Below, one piece after another: positions 26,749 to 37,150 of a stretch of DNA of 64,000 nt. The stretch comes from Planctomycetota bacterium. Lineage in GTDB: Bacteria > Planctomycetota > UBA1135 > GCA-002686595. A program made the translations under genes and the position numbers. The notes under the pieces were generated by a model. That model was given only the letters and a program-made list of their open reading frames with translations. It was not told the origin of the DNA and did no database searches. The stretch lies in the NCBI GenBank assembly GCA_016714045.1, contig JADJNY010000001.1, forward strand, positions 868,001-932,000. Direction: 5' to 3'. Numbering within the stretch: position 1 is the first letter of the stretch; the number at the start of each line of letters is the position of its first letter.

Positions 26749-29700
26749 CGGAGCACCTCCACGCGGGTCTTCCCGCGGACGAACAATCGGTCGCCCAGAG
26801 GATACAGCACGACGGAATCCGCCTTGTCGGCCCACCGATCCTCCATCAGGCGCGTCTCCCGCAGGACGCCGCTCTGCCGGTCGAAGAAGGCGAGGTAGGT
26901 GTTCTTGACCGATCCGCGCACGCGCGGGTCGCCCTTCTGGTCGAAGCAAAGCACCGCGGCGCGGTCCGACCACGCGGGCTGCGGGAGCGACGCGTTCATC
27001 AGCCGGCCCCAGGGCACGCCGAGGCTCTGCGACCACAGCTCGCCGCGCTCCAGGTCGATCGCGCGGACGCGCGCCTCGTCGCCCGTCGAGGGCGAGAGCA
27101 CGAGCAGCGTCGGCTCCGTGAACACACCGCGGCCCTCGCGCAGCGGAAGCCCCGCGATGCGGTCCTGGTCGGACAGGCGCACGTTCTGGATCGGGGCCAG
27201 CGCGCCGATGCCCGTCGAGAGCTCGTACAGCGCCGTCTGGAACGTCTGCACGCCCTGGCCCGGCTGCGTCTGGAGCACGAGGTACGTGCGCTTCTGCGCC
27301 TGAATGACGAGCTTCAGGTAGCGCGGCTCGCCGCCCAGGTCGGCGAACGCGACGCGCCACGCGCGCGCGCCCGTGTCGAGGTCGTGCGCGGCGATCTGGT
27401 TCAGCGCGGCCTTCGTCTCGAGCAGGCGCGGCACGAAGAGCCGGCCGTCCTCGAGCCACGCCTCGTCGAACAGTCCGACGCGCGCGGGCAGCTCGAGGTC
27501 GAACGCGGCCGAGCGCCGGCCGGTGAAGAGATCGCGGACGAGCACCGCGGTGCGGCCCGTCATCGGCAGCGACACGGCCGAGTGCTCGCCGAGGAGCGGC
27601 TCGGGGTGGTGCTCCGGTCCGACCGGGCCCTCCGACCACAGGTGGCCTCCCGACCACGCGTCGACGGCGTGCAGCGAGAGCCCGTCCTCCGCGCGCAGCG
27701 TCAGGAGCGCCACGCCGCTCCGCGCGGAGAGCAGCACCTGGCTCGCGGCGGCGACGGGGAACGTCCACGTCCAGCGCACCTCGCCCGTCGCCTCGTCGAG
27801 CGCGAGCAGCGCGTCCGCGCACGCGACGAGCACACGTCCGCGCGTCGTCGCGACGTGGCGCGTCCACGGCCCCTGTCCCGAATCGAGCGGCCCCGTCGCG
27901 GTCGGGAGCTCCTGCAGCCAGCGCACGCCGCCCGAGTCCTCGTCGACGGAGTAGAGCGTCGCTGCACGCTGACGGCCGCCGGGACCCGACAGCGTGAAGC
28001 CGATGAGCAGGTCGCGCGTCCGGTCGGACTCGTCGGCCGGCACGCTGCGGGCGAGGAGCTCGAACTCGCCGTTCAGCGCGACGTCGCGCTGCGAGCGCGC
28101 GTCGGCGTTGAAGCGGCCGAGCTCCGGCAGGAGGCGCCGCGTCGGCGCCACGGGGGCGGCGGGCCGGGGTGCGAGCTCGGAGAGCGGCCGCGCCTCGAGG
28201 CCGCGCACGCGCGGGACGTGCGCGGGGGCCACGCGCGCGAACTCGCGGAGGAGCGCGTCCGCGAGCTCGACGTTGCCCGCCGTCCGCGCGGTCACGGCGA
28301 GCGCGAGACCGAGGTCGAGCTCGCGCGGCGTCGCGTCCTGCGCGCGCCAGCGATAGGGGAGCTCGGACTGGACGATCGCGGCGACCTCGCCGACGGCGCC
28401 CGCCTCTTCGGCCCATTCGAGGCGCGCGTCGTTCGCCTTGCGCGACGCGGGCGAGTACGGATAGAGGTGCGCGAGCCGCACGAGGCGCTCGCGGTCCTTC
28501 TCGCGCACGGCGGCCGCGAACTCGGCCTCGGCGCGCTGTGCGAACGGCTCGTAGCCCTGCACGCCCGGGCGGCGCAGGAGCTCGCCGATGCGCGCCGCTG
28601 CGCGCCCGCCGACGTTTCCGTCGAGCAGCGGGACCTCCGCGTACTCGGCGAGCATCCGGTGGAGGTGCTCGAACTCGCGCGCGGTGTCCTTGCGTCGCAC
28701 GGCGTCGCGCTCCCGCGTGGCGAGCACCCACAACCCGACGGGCAGCTCGAGCGGGACGAGGTTCGCGCGCGCCTCGCCGCCGACGATCGGCTCGAACGCG
28801 AACGGCTGTTCGTCGGCGGCGACCGCGCCATCGCCGCCCGAGGTCTCCGTCGCGGGGTCGCAGAGCATCGTCAGGCCGTCGCAGCGCGCCGCGAGCTCCT
28901 TCAAGAGCTCCTCGCGCTCGCCCGCGATCGCGTGCGCGTCGGCGCGCGCGTCGCCCGCGCGCAGGCGCAGGAGCGCGAGCTCCTCGAGCAGCGTGTCGCG
29001 CAACTCCTCCGTGTCCGGCGCGAGCGATCGCGCGCGCTTCAGGGCCGCGGCGGCCTCGCGCGTGTCCGTCAGGGCCGCGTGCGCGCGCGCCTCCGAGCGC
29101 AGCGCGCGGTGCAGCTCGGCCTCGAGCTCGGCGCGCGCGCCCGCCGGGCTCGACGCGAGCGCGCGGTCGAGCACGCCGCGCGCTTCGGTCAGCGCCTCGC
29201 GCGCTTCCTGGCTGCGCCCGCGCCGTTCGAGCTCGAGCGCGCCGCGGTTCGCGAGCAGCCGCCCGAGCGCGAGCGCCGCGCGTGCGTCGCCCGGCCGCTC
29301 CTGCACGAGGCGCCGGGCGCGCTGCACGAGCACGCCCCATTCGAAGTAGCCCGTCGCGCGGCGGTTCGAGACGCTGAAGAGCTCGCGCTCGCAGACGAGC
29401 AGGTTGCCGCCGCCGCCGCCCGCACTCCAGGCGAGCCCCTCGTCCGCGAGACGGCCGCTGGCGAGGTCGATCGAGAGGCAGCGATCGTCCGTCGGCACGA
29501 CGATGCGGTCGTCCGCGAGCACGCACGCGGCGGACGGGCCGTCGCGCTCGATCGCGGGGTCGTTGAAGGGCGGCCAGCGCTTCGACGTGGGCGGCGCCAT
29601 GTGCAGGCCCGCCTGCGAACGGAGCGCGAGCACGCGCTCGCCGGCGAGGTAGACCGTGTCGTCGCGCGCGCCGACGAGCTGGTCGATGCGACCGCCGGGC

Positions 29701-31517
29701 GCGCCGGCGAGCATCTCGATCGTGCCGTTGACGCGGTTCGGAACGCTCCACAGGAGCGAGCCGCGGTCGAGGTCGAGCCCGATCAGGTCCCAACTGTCGT
29801 ACGGCGTCGCGACGATCGTCGAGCCCGACACGACGGGCGGCTGGTTCTTCCACGGCGCGCTGCGCGTCGGCGCCGCGAGGTCGCGCGTGCGCGGCAGCGG
29901 GATCTGCTCGTAGAGCGACACCCAGCGCACTTCGCCCGTGTAGAGGTCGAGGCAGGCGACGGCGCCGAGCTGCGTCTGCGCGATCACCTTGTCGCCGACG
30001 ACGACGAGCGGCGGGGCGCAGAACTCCTTCTCCGGGCGGCCGAACATGTTCAGCTCGCGCTGACCGCTGATCACGTCGGTCGACCACAGGAGTGCTCCCG
30101 TGTCGAGGTCGAAGCAGCCGACGTGGTAGTCGATGCGGCCCTGCATGCGGTAGCAGGGAGCGAGCACGCGGCGCTCGGCGATCACGGGCGGGCCCGCGAT
30201 GCTCATGCGCTCGAGGAAGCCGCCCGAGTCGCCGTCCCAGCCCGCGGGCGGCGCGTGGTTCCAGAGCGGCGCGCCGTCCCGCGCGTCGAAGGCGAAGAGC
30301 CGCCGGTCCGGGATGATCTTCGTGATCGCGATGCTGCCCTGGAAGTCCTCGTTCTTGATGAACGCGACGGGCACTTGGAGCGCGGCGACGACGACGCGCT
30401 CCGTCGCCGCCGGCCGCACGATCGAGCTCGCCTGGTCGACGCCGAGGAAGAACGCGTTGCGTTGGTTGTCGCCGAGGTCCGACCAGCCGCGCGGCTCGTC
30501 GGTCTTCCAAAGGAGCGCCCCGCTGTACGCGTCGAGCGCGAGCACGCGCAGCGACGTGGTGACGAAGAGCTGCGTCTCGCCGCGCGCGGGCCACAGGCGC
30601 GGGCCGCGGGTGAAGGGGTTCGAGGGGAGCAAGAACGGCTCGAACCACGCGTCCGCGTCGCGTCCGGGCGGCCGCACGCCGCGAACACTGCGCTGCGCCG
30701 GGCGTTCGTCTTCCTCGCGCGCGCGCGCCGCGAGCCAGTCCGTCGCGGCGAGGACGCGCCGTTCGATGGCGGCGATCGAGGCCTCCGACGGCGTCGCCCC
30801 GGCCTCGGCGCCCGCCGCCTCCGTCGCGCGCAGGCGCCCGAGCGCCGCGTTCCACTCGCGGCCGTCCGCGGGCGCGAGCTCGGGTTTGTCGAGCGCGAGG
30901 CCGAGCGCGTGCGCCCAGCCGGCGAGCGCCTCGGCGCCATGCCCTTGCTCCCACTCGAGGTCGCCGAGCGTCCACGCCGCGCTCTGCGCGGAGCGCGTCA
31001 ACGGGAAGCGACGCGTGATCTCCCACAACCCGCGGCGGTCGAGGCGTTCGCTCGCGCGCGCGAGCGCCGCGCGCGCCGCGGCCTCGTGGCGCTCGACGTA
31101 CACGGCCCGCGCCTCGCGCGGCAACTGGAACAGGAGCGCGCGCGCGCGCGGCGCCGCGCCGTAGTGCGTCGGCTGCGCGGCGCGCTGGCCGTTCGGGAGG
31201 CGCGCGGTCTCGGGCGCGAGCACGTCGCTCGCGTGCTCCTCGAGCACGAGCTGCAGCCCGTCGATCGCCTCGCTCCAGCGCTTCCCGGCGACGTGCGCCT
31301 CGACCTCGTCGAGCTGCCACTTCGCCGCCTGCGTGTCGCGGATGCGGTAGGGCCGCGGGTCGAAGGCCTCTTCCTTCGGCGCCTGTAGCACGGGCCCGCT
31401 CGCGGGCGCGGCGGACCCGCGCGGACCGAGCTCGGCCCGGGGGCGCTGCGCGGCCGTTCCGATGGGGCCGACCGGCGCGAGCGCGGCGAGGAGCGAGAGG
31501 ATCGTCTTGGATCGCAC
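26745..31517 (-). CDS. Giant secreted TPR / PQQ-like beta-propeller protein
   Basis: The 1590-residue product has a leader (ILSLLAALAPVGPIGTAA). Residues 45-290 are helical and TPR-like. Residues 320-700 form a PQQ-like propeller (LFVTTSLRVLALDAYSGALLW, RLFAFDARDGAPLWNH, GAVACLDLYTGEVRW). A second long helical/TPR region covers about 730-1160, followed by a second propeller at 1190-1590 (TLYSVDEDSGGVRWLQ, VLVACADALLALDEATGEVRW). No PQQ-binding or dehydrogenase active-site motif was found, so these are probably interaction propellers, as in BamB. The start is a GTG at 31517 with AGGAGG 4 nt upstream. A candidate TTG for the next gene overlaps its stop. It shares domain design with the shorter 38515-40631 gene. 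Confidence 0.8.
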   Translation of the reverse strand: MRSKTILSLLAALAPVGPIGTAAQRPRAELGPRGSAAPASGPVLQAPKEEAFDPRPYRIRDTQAAKWQLDEVEAHVAGKRWSEAIDGLQLVLEEHASDVLAPETARLPNGQRAAQPTHYGAAPRARALLFQLPREARAVYVERHEAAARAALARASERLDRRGLWEITRRFPLTRSAQSAAWTLGDLEWEQGHGAEALAGWAHALGLALDKPELAPADGREWNAALGRLRATEAAGAEAGATPSEASIAAIERRVLAATDWLAARAREEDERPAQRSVRGVRPPGRDADAWFEPFLLPSNPFTRGPRLWPARGETQLFVTTSLRVLALDAYSGALLWKTDEPRGWSDLGDNQRNAFFLGVDQASSIVRPAATERVVVAALQVPVAFIKNEDFQGSIAITKIIPDRRLFAFDARDGAPLWNHAPPAGWDGDSGGFLERMSIAGPPVIAERRVLAPCYRMQGRIDYHVGCFDLDTGALLWSTDVISGQRELNMFGRPEKEFCAPPLVVVGDKVIAQTQLGAVACLDLYTGEVRWVSLYEQIPLPRTRDLAAPTRSAPWKNQPPVVSGSTIVATPYDSWDLIGLDLDRGSLLWSVPNRVNGTIEMLAGAPGGRIDQLVGARDDTVYLAGERVLALRSQAGLHMAPPTSKRWPPFNDPAIERDGPSAACVLADDRIVVPTDDRCLSIDLASGRLADEGLAWSAGGGGGNLLVCERELFSVSNRRATGYFEWGVLVQRARRLVQERPGDARAALALGRLLANRGALELERRGRSQEAREALTEARGVLDRALASSPAGARAELEAELHRALRSEARAHAALTDTREAAAALKRARSLAPDTEELRDTLLEELALLRLRAGDARADAHAIAGEREELLKELAARCDGLTMLCDPATETSGGDGAVAADEQPFAFEPIVGGEARANLVPLELPVGLWVLATRERDAVRRKDTAREFEHLHRMLAEYAEVPLLDGNVGGRAAARIGELLRRPGVQGYEPFAQRAEAEFAAAVREKDRERLVRLAHLYPYSPASRKANDARLEWAEEAGAVGEVAAIVQSELPYRWRAQDATPRELDLGLALAVTARTAGNVELADALLREFARVAPAHVPRVRGLEARPLSELAPRPAAPVAPTRRLLPELGRFNADARSQRDVALNGEFELLARSVPADESDRTRDLLIGFTLSGPGGRQRAATLYSVDEDSGGVRWLQELPTATGPLDSGQGPWTRHVATTRGRVLVACADALLALDEATGEVRWTWTFPVAAASQVLLSARSGVALLTLRAEDGLSLHAVDAWSGGHLWSEGPVGPEHHPEPLLGEHSAVSLPMTGRTAVLVRDLFTGRRSAAFDLELPARVGLFDEAWLEDGRLFVPRLLETKAALNQIAAHDLDTGARAWRVAFADLGGEPRYLKLVIQAQKRTYLVLQTQPGQGVQTFQTALYELSTGIGALAPIQNVRLSDQDRIAGLPLREGRGVFTEPTLLVLSPSTGDEARVRAIDLERGELWSQSLGVPWGRLMNASLPQPAWSDRAAVLCFDQKGDPRVRGSVKNTYLAFFDRQSGVLRETRLMEDRWADKADSVVLYPLGDRLFVRGKTRVEVLR

Positions 31518-31525
31518 GGCGCCTC

Positions 31526-33976
31526 CTAGACCAGCTCCCACCGTTTGCGCAGCAGCCACTCCGCCGCGAGCAGGATCAGGGCGAGGAGCAGCGTGCCCCA
31601 GTTGTCCCACGCGTCCTCGAGCTCGGAGGAAATCGGCTCGCGCCGCTCCTCCTTCCCCGGGAACTCGGCCTCGAGCTCGTCGAGGCTCGCGAGGTCGACG
31701 AAGCGTCCGCTCGTCGTCGCCGCGATCGCCTGGAGCGTCGCGGGGTCGGGCGCAGGGTCCGCGTTCTCCCGCGAGGGGAGTACGACCTCGAACTCGGTCG
31801 TCGCGACGCGCTGGCCGTTCGTCTCGACCCAACCCGAGTAGACGCCCGTGCGTTCGACCTCGAACGAGCCGCGGTACAGGCCGGGCCGTTCGGGCACGAG
31901 CTCGAGCTCGAGGTCGCGCACGCGGCCCTCGGCATCGCCGACGCGCACGTCGAGCTCGGGCTTCTCGCTCGGACGGAAGTCCTCGTCGAGCACGCGCGCT
32001 TCCAGCGTCACGCGCTCGTCGAGGTTGTAACGCGCGCGCTGCGCGTCGAGCTGCACGCGGCGGTCGCCGCTCTTCAGGCGGCCGAGCGCGACCCAGCGGA
32101 TCGCATTGCGCCAGAAGCGCTCGTGGTAGCGATCGCCGTAGCGATAGCGCCACACCCACGTCGCGTCGACGCCGAGGAACAGCGTGCGACCGCTCGGGTA
32201 GTACCCCGTCACGAGCAGCGGATAGCGGCCTTGCGCGTTGCCGTCGTCGGGGTGGCGCAAGAGCACCTGCGCGCCGGGCTTCGCGCGCACGACCGGCGCG
32301 TACCAATAGAAGCCGCGCAGGCCGCCGGGCTCTTCCCACAGCGCGCGGTTCGCCTTCGCGTCAGGGACGAGGCGCACGACCTCGTGCGGCCGCGCGGGGT
32401 CCTCGAGGCGCGGACGGAACTCCCGCGTCGAGTCGCCCTGGAACACGAGCGTGCCGGTCGGGTCGAGGACGACGGGGAGCAGCTCCTCGAGCGGCGTGCC
32501 CGCGTACGCGCGCGGGCTGTCGTACTCGCCGGCCTGGAAGATGAGGCCGCCGCCGCGCTCGACGAACTCGCGCAAGGACGCCATGAACTCCTCGCAGCGC
32601 GAGGGGTCGGGCGAGATCGCGTACGGGTTGACGTCGCCCAGGATGATCACGTCGTAGCGCTCGAGCAGCTCCTTGCGCGCCGTCGGCACGCTCGTGAGCG
32701 CCGGGAGCCCCTTCGTGCTCTCTTGCAGGAAGTCCGGCGTCGCCGAGAGCAGGTAGCACTGGAGCTCGAGGCTCGAGTCGGCGCGCAGGAGCAGGTTCTT
32801 GAGGTAGCGGTATTCCCAACGCGGGTACGCGTCGAGGAACAGCACCCGGATCTTCTCCGGCGTGACGTGGACGCTGAACTCGATCGCGTTGTCGTCCTTG
32901 AGCGTCTCGTCGGGGAGCGGCGGGACGTGCACGCGGAAGCGGCGCTCGGTGACGCGCTGGTCGCCCGCGCTCGGCGGCGCGAGCAGCACGACCTTCTCGC
33001 CGGCCTCGCCGAGCGTCGTCTCCTCCTCCGCGACGGGCCGCAGGTCGCCGCCCTTCCCGAGTTCCTCCAGGATCACGTTCGCGCGCGGCGCGCCGGACAC
33101 GCCGCGTGCGAGCACGCGGACGCTGACCTCGATCTCGTCGCCTTCAAGCGCGGTCGAAGGCGCCTCGGCGATCTCGACGACGACGTTGCGCTCGGGGCGC
33201 GTGTCGCCGACGACGACCGTGTGCACGGGGATGCCCGCGGCGGCCGCGGCGCGCGCGGCCTCTTGCGGGGCGAGGCCGCCGTTCGAGCGGCCGTCCGAGA
33301 GCACGACGATGTCGGTGACGTGGTGTCCGCGCGTCGTCGCGAGCGCCTGCTGGAGCGCGTCGCCCACGTGCGTCGCGTGGCCGCGCGCGGCGAGCGCCGA
33401 CGTGGCGGTCAGGGGCTCGAGGTTCTCGGCGAAGCGCGAGAGCCGCGTGACGTAGCCCTCCTTCGCGAGGTGGGGGAGCAGGTCCTTCTCGAGCGCCGCG
33501 CGCACGAGCTCGCTGCGGCTCTGCTCGCCGGGCGCCTTGCCCGTGCGGTCCTGGAGCGCCTTCCGCAGGCGCTCGTCGCCCGCGTACGCGTCCTTGCGCT
33601 GCATGCTCGCGGAGTCGTCGACGAGGACGAGCACCTCCGCGGGCTTCACCTCCTCGCGCTTCTTCACGAAGACGGGCCGGAACAGCACGCCGAGCAGGAG
33701 CGCGAGCGCGAGGAAGCGCAGCAGCACGAGCGTCCCGCGCGCGCGCGTCGAGAGCGGCTCCTTCGCGTACCCGATCCACGCGAGCAGCGCGGTGAGCGGG
33801 AGGAGCACGAGGACGACGATCCACGGCTCGGGCATGTCGAGCAGCCGGAACGTCTCGCGGACGCCGGTCTCGGCCGCGTTCGCGTCGCGGACGAGCGCAA
33901 ACTCCTGCGCCGCGCGCGCGGCGCCGCCGAGCACGGCGAGGGTCGCGAAGCGGGCCGCGTGCACGAGGGACTTCAT
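31526..33976 (-). CDS. Membrane-anchored VWA protein with glutamine-amidotransferase-like domain
   Basis: The 816-residue product has two membrane helices near residues 52-69 and 82-100. A von Willebrand A domain follows, with an intact MIDAS (DDSASMQ, Asp120-Ser124). Further on is a region similar to class I glutamine-amidotransferase-like VWA partners (IRVLFLDAYPRWEYRYLKN, YDVIILGDVNPYAIS, FVERGGGLIFQAGEYDSP). A C-terminal Ig-like segment and a last membrane helix (TLLLALILLAAEWLL) complete it. This composition is typical of the large VWA proteins in MoxR/DUF58 clusters. It probably binds a periplasmic ligand through a divalent metal and is acted on by MoxR. Its ATG at 33976 overlaps the previous stop as ATGA. 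Confidence 0.82.
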   Translation of the reverse strand: MKSLVHAARFATLAVLGGAARAAQEFALVRDANAAETGVRETFRLLDMPEPWIVVLVLLPLTALLAWIGYAKEPLSTRARGTLVLLRFLALALLLGVLFRPVFVKKREEVKPAEVLVLVDDSASMQRKDAYAGDERLRKALQDRTGKAPGEQSRSELVRAALEKDLLPHLAKEGYVTRLSRFAENLEPLTATSALAARGHATHVGDALQQALATTRGHHVTDIVVLSDGRSNGGLAPQEAARAAAAAGIPVHTVVVGDTRPERNVVVEIAEAPSTALEGDEIEVSVRVLARGVSGAPRANVILEELGKGGDLRPVAEEETTLGEAGEKVVLLAPPSAGDQRVTERRFRVHVPPLPDETLKDDNAIEFSVHVTPEKIRVLFLDAYPRWEYRYLKNLLLRADSSLELQCYLLSATPDFLQESTKGLPALTSVPTARKELLERYDVIILGDVNPYAISPDPSRCEEFMASLREFVERGGGLIFQAGEYDSPRAYAGTPLEELLPVVLDPTGTLVFQGDSTREFRPRLEDPARPHEVVRLVPDAKANRALWEEPGGLRGFYWYAPVVRAKPGAQVLLRHPDDGNAQGRYPLLVTGYYPSGRTLFLGVDATWVWRYRYGDRYHERFWRNAIRWVALGRLKSGDRRVQLDAQRARYNLDERVTLEARVLDEDFRPSEKPELDVRVGDAEGRVRDLELELVPERPGLYRGSFEVERTGVYSGWVETNGQRVATTEFEVVLPSRENADPAPDPATLQAIAATTSGRFVDLASLDELEAEFPGKEERREPISSELEDAWDNWGTLLLALILLAAEWLLRKRWELV

Positions 33977-36230
33977 CGGCGCACCGTCCGGCGCGCACCG
34001 AGCCACGCCGCCCACAGGGTCTCGAGCACGAGCACGATCAGGCACAGGAGCGCCACCTTGCGCCACAGCTCGCCGCGCTCGGGGCGCACGCCGGCGTCGT
34101 CGCCGCGGCTCTCCGCGCCCGCCTCGATCACCGAGAGCGCGCGGTGCAGGCTCTCGAGCTCGCGGGGCGCATAGCGCTGGAGGTCGCCCTCGCGCGGATC
34201 GAGCTGCACGGCGAAGTTCACGGCCGGCGCGCCTTCCATCGCGATGCGGTAGACCCCGATGCGCGTCGTCTCCTTGCCGTCGACGACCGGGAGCGTCCAA
34301 CGTCCGTCCTTCTGCACGGCCTCGCCGTCGAGCGCGCGCCGCGAGCCGTCGGGACGGACGAGCTCGAGCCCGCGCGGGAAGCTCGCGACCTCGGCCGCGA
34401 GCGCGGCGCCGGGCTCAACGTTGCGCGGCGCGTCGTCGTGCGCGGCGACGTAGCGCAAGAGCTCGTGCGCGAACGGCACGAGCGTGCGCGGCGATTCGGG
34501 GAGGCGCGTCCATTGCGGCGAAATCGTCGTCGCGAGCAGCACGACCTTGCCGCGCACGTAGGCGCGCTCCACGAGCGCCGGCGACCCGCGGTCGTCGTCG
34601 AAGCGCGCGAGGACGCGCGCGGCGGCGAGCGGGCTCGTCTCGAGGAACTGGTAGACGGGCACTTCGGTGAGGAGCGGCCGCCAGCGTTCGTCGGCGAAGA
34701 ACGCGAGCACGGGATGGTCCGCCTGGAACTCCTTCACGCGGTAGTAGTCGTCGCGGCGCGACGCGACCGCGACCTCGGCGCCGAGCTCGGCGGGGAGGAG
34801 GCGCGAACCGTCGCGCGCGAACACGCGCGCGTTCCACGCCGCGGCGTTCACCGTGGGACCGAGGCTGATCACGAGGCCGAGGCCGTGCTCGACCCGGCGC
34901 TCGAGCGGCTCGATCACGGCCGCGGGCAGGTTCTCCACGTCCGCGAGCCACACGACGTCGAAACGACCGTTCTTGAAGTCGGTCTCGCCGAGGAAGTCCG
35001 GCGTCTCGACGCGCAGCTCGAACGGCGCGAACGGGGTTCGTGCCGTCGCCCGGCACGGGCTCGAGTACGGAGCGCAGGAGTGCCACCGGAGTCCTCCTCG
35101 AGCGTCGCGCCCGGCGCTCCGTTGACGAGCAGCACCGAGATCGGCGGCGGGACCGCGAGCACCTCGCTGCGCACGTCGTCGACCGGGAGCCGGTCGCCCT
35201 CGAGCCGCGCGGTGAGCACGTGCTCGCCCGGGAGCTCGAACACGACCTGGAATAAGGCCTGCGCGTGACCGCGCGCGGGCACGTCGACGAGCTCGACGGG
35301 GCGGCGCTCGCCGTCGACCTCGAGGACGACGCGCACGCCGCTCTTCGCGAGCGCCCCGTGGTTCCACACTTCGACTCCGACGTCGCACGGCAGGCCCGCG
35401 CCGTACACGGGCGAGAGCGGCTTGAGGGACGCGATGCCGAGGTTCTGCGGCTCGGTCGCGCTCGGGCCGAGGTCTTCGACGAGGACGCGCACGGAGAGGT
35501 CGGCGAGCGCGCCGAGCACCTCGTCGAGCGGCGCCTTGCCGCCCGGCGCGGGCGCGGGAACTCCCGGCGCGCGCGCCGGCTCGGCGGGCACCTCGAAGTC
35601 GAACGAGCGGCGCTGCAGGTCGGTCAGGAGCCGCACTTCGAGCGTGCTGGCACCCGCTCCGCCCGCGTCCTCCTTCGCGAAGCGCAGCACTTCGCCGAGC
35701 GCGCGCGCGAGGTCGAGGCCTTCGTCCGCGGGCGTCGTGACCGTGTCGAGCACGGAGAGCGCCTGCTCGGGCGTCGTCCACGAGACGAGGCGCGGATCGC
35801 CCGCGCACAAGAGGAGCCGCACGCGGTCGCCGCGGCTCGCTTCGAGCTGGTGCACGAGGTCGCGCGCGCGGCCGAGCGCGCGCTCGAACGACGTCTCGAC
35901 GCCTTCGCGCCAGCCCATCGACGCGGACGAATCGACGAGCAGCACGAGGTCACGCCGGCTCTCCGTCAGTCCCGCGAGCGGGCTCTTCGAGCCGCTGAAC
36001 GGCCGCGCGACGGCGAGCGCCAGGAGCGCGAGCACGGCCATGCGCAGGAGGAGCAGGAGCAGGTTCTCCATCTCCACGCGGCGGCGCGTCTTCTTCCACG
36101 CGGCCTGCACGAAGCGCATCGCCGCCCACGGCATCGGCTTGTGCCGCTGCCGGTTCAGCAGGTGGATGATCAGCGGCACGCTCGCGAGCGCGAGGCCCGC
36201 GAGCAAGCCCGCGTTGACGAACCCGCCCAT
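33973..36230 (-). CDS. BatA-like VWA membrane protein, two frameshifts in a 60-bp patch
   Basis: The N-terminus (FVNAGLLAGLALASVPLIIH, HKPMPWAAMRF) is the aerotolerance BatA-type membrane segment. It is followed by a second helix and a VWA domain with MIDAS DSSASMG. The frame then breaks twice, near 35084-35089 and at the CCCC run 35033-35036. Dropping one base at each site gives a smooth join (TLEEDS-VALLRSVLEP-PFAPFELRVETP) into the C-terminal part, which ends with a membrane helix (ALLCLIVLVLETLWAAWLG) at 33973. The total length of 2258 bases fits two extra bases, giving about 751 residues. The start overlaps the DUF58 stop (TGATG). If the breaks are real, the cell lacks a core VWA component of this operon. 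Confidence 0.75.
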
Positions 36231-37147
36231 CAGCGGCGGCCTCCGCGCGCGCGCGCCATGCGGCGCGCGAGGTACGTCGACAGCGCCGCGTCGACGCCCA
36301 CGTCGGTGGAGAGCGTCACGCAGTCGAGCGACAAGGCGCGCGCCGCGCGGGCGAGCTCCTTGTTGTGCTTCTCGAGCTCTTCGAGGTACGCCTCGCGGAT
36401 CGCGCGCGGGTCGATCTTCTGCACGCCGGCGCCTTCGAGGCCTTCCAGCTTGAGCATGCCCTGGAAGTCGAAGCGCGTCTCCTGCGGGTCGAGCACCTGG
36501 AACAGGATCGGCTCGTGGCCCGCGTGCACGAGCCGGCGCAGGCCCGACACGATGCGCTCGGGCTCGTCGAAGAAGTCGGAGAAGAGGCACACGATGCCGC
36601 GCCGCTTCAACTTCGGCGCGACCCAGTCGATCACGTCGCCGACGCCGGTCGGGCCCTGCGCTTCGGTCTTGGCGAGCGTGTCGAGGATGTTCTTGAGCTG
36701 GTGCGCGCCGTTTCCCGGCGGCACCTTCGTGCGCCACGTCTTGTCGAACACGATCAAGCCCGCCGTGTCGCGCGCCTGCAGCACGAGGTGCGCGATCGAC
36801 GCCGCGCACCAGCGCGCGTAGTCGAGCTTCGTCCACGCGAGCGAGCCGTAGCCCATCGATTCGCTCGCGTCGACCATGAGGTGGCAGACGAGGTTCGTCT
36901 CCTCGACGAACTGCTTCACGACGAGGCGGTCGTTGCGCCCGAAGACCTTCCAGTCGACGCGGCGGAGCTCGTCGCCGGGCACGTACTCGCGGTGCTGCGC
37001 GAACTCGACGGACGAGCCGAGGTAGGGCGAGCGGTGCTGGCCCGCCATGAAGCCCTCGACGACGGTGCGCGCGACGAGCCCGAGGTTCGAGAGCCGGTCG
37101 AGGATCGCCGGATCGAGCGCCCGGTTTGCCTGCGGGGCATCGGCCAT
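36230..37147 (-). CDS. DUF58 domain-containing protein
   Basis: The 305-residue soluble product carries the DUF58 signature REYVPGDELRRVDWKVFGR and a degenerate VWA-like fold (CHLMVDASESMGYGS with a MIDAS-like DxSxS). DUF58 proteins nearly always follow a moxR gene. They are thought to act with the ATPase in assembling or activating envelope VWA complexes. Here the ATG at 37147 begins 3 nt after the moxR stop, and the gene overlaps its downstream VWA partner by one base. The neighbours and the order MoxR-DUF58-BatA-VWA make the family call secure. The precise role is not known. Confidence 0.92.
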   Translation of the reverse strand: MADAPQANRALDPAILDRLSNLGLVARTVVEGFMAGQHRSPYLGSSVEFAQHREYVPGDELRRVDWKVFGRNDRLVVKQFVEETNLVCHLMVDASESMGYGSLAWTKLDYARWCAASIAHLVLQARDTAGLIVFDKTWRTKVPPGNGAHQLKNILDTLAKTEAQGPTGVGDVIDWVAPKLKRRGIVCLFSDFFDEPERIVSGLRRLVHAGHEPILFQVLDPQETRFDFQGMLKLEGLEGAGVQKIDPRAIREAYLEELEKHNKELARAARALSLDCVTLSTDVGVDAALSTYLARRMARARGGRR

Positions 37148-37150
37148 GGA

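Noticed and set aside
27384..31388. A 1334-residue open frame on the + strand within the propeller gene
   Set aside because: It has no domain pattern and is explained as the antisense of a GC-rich gene with two clear propellers on the - strand.
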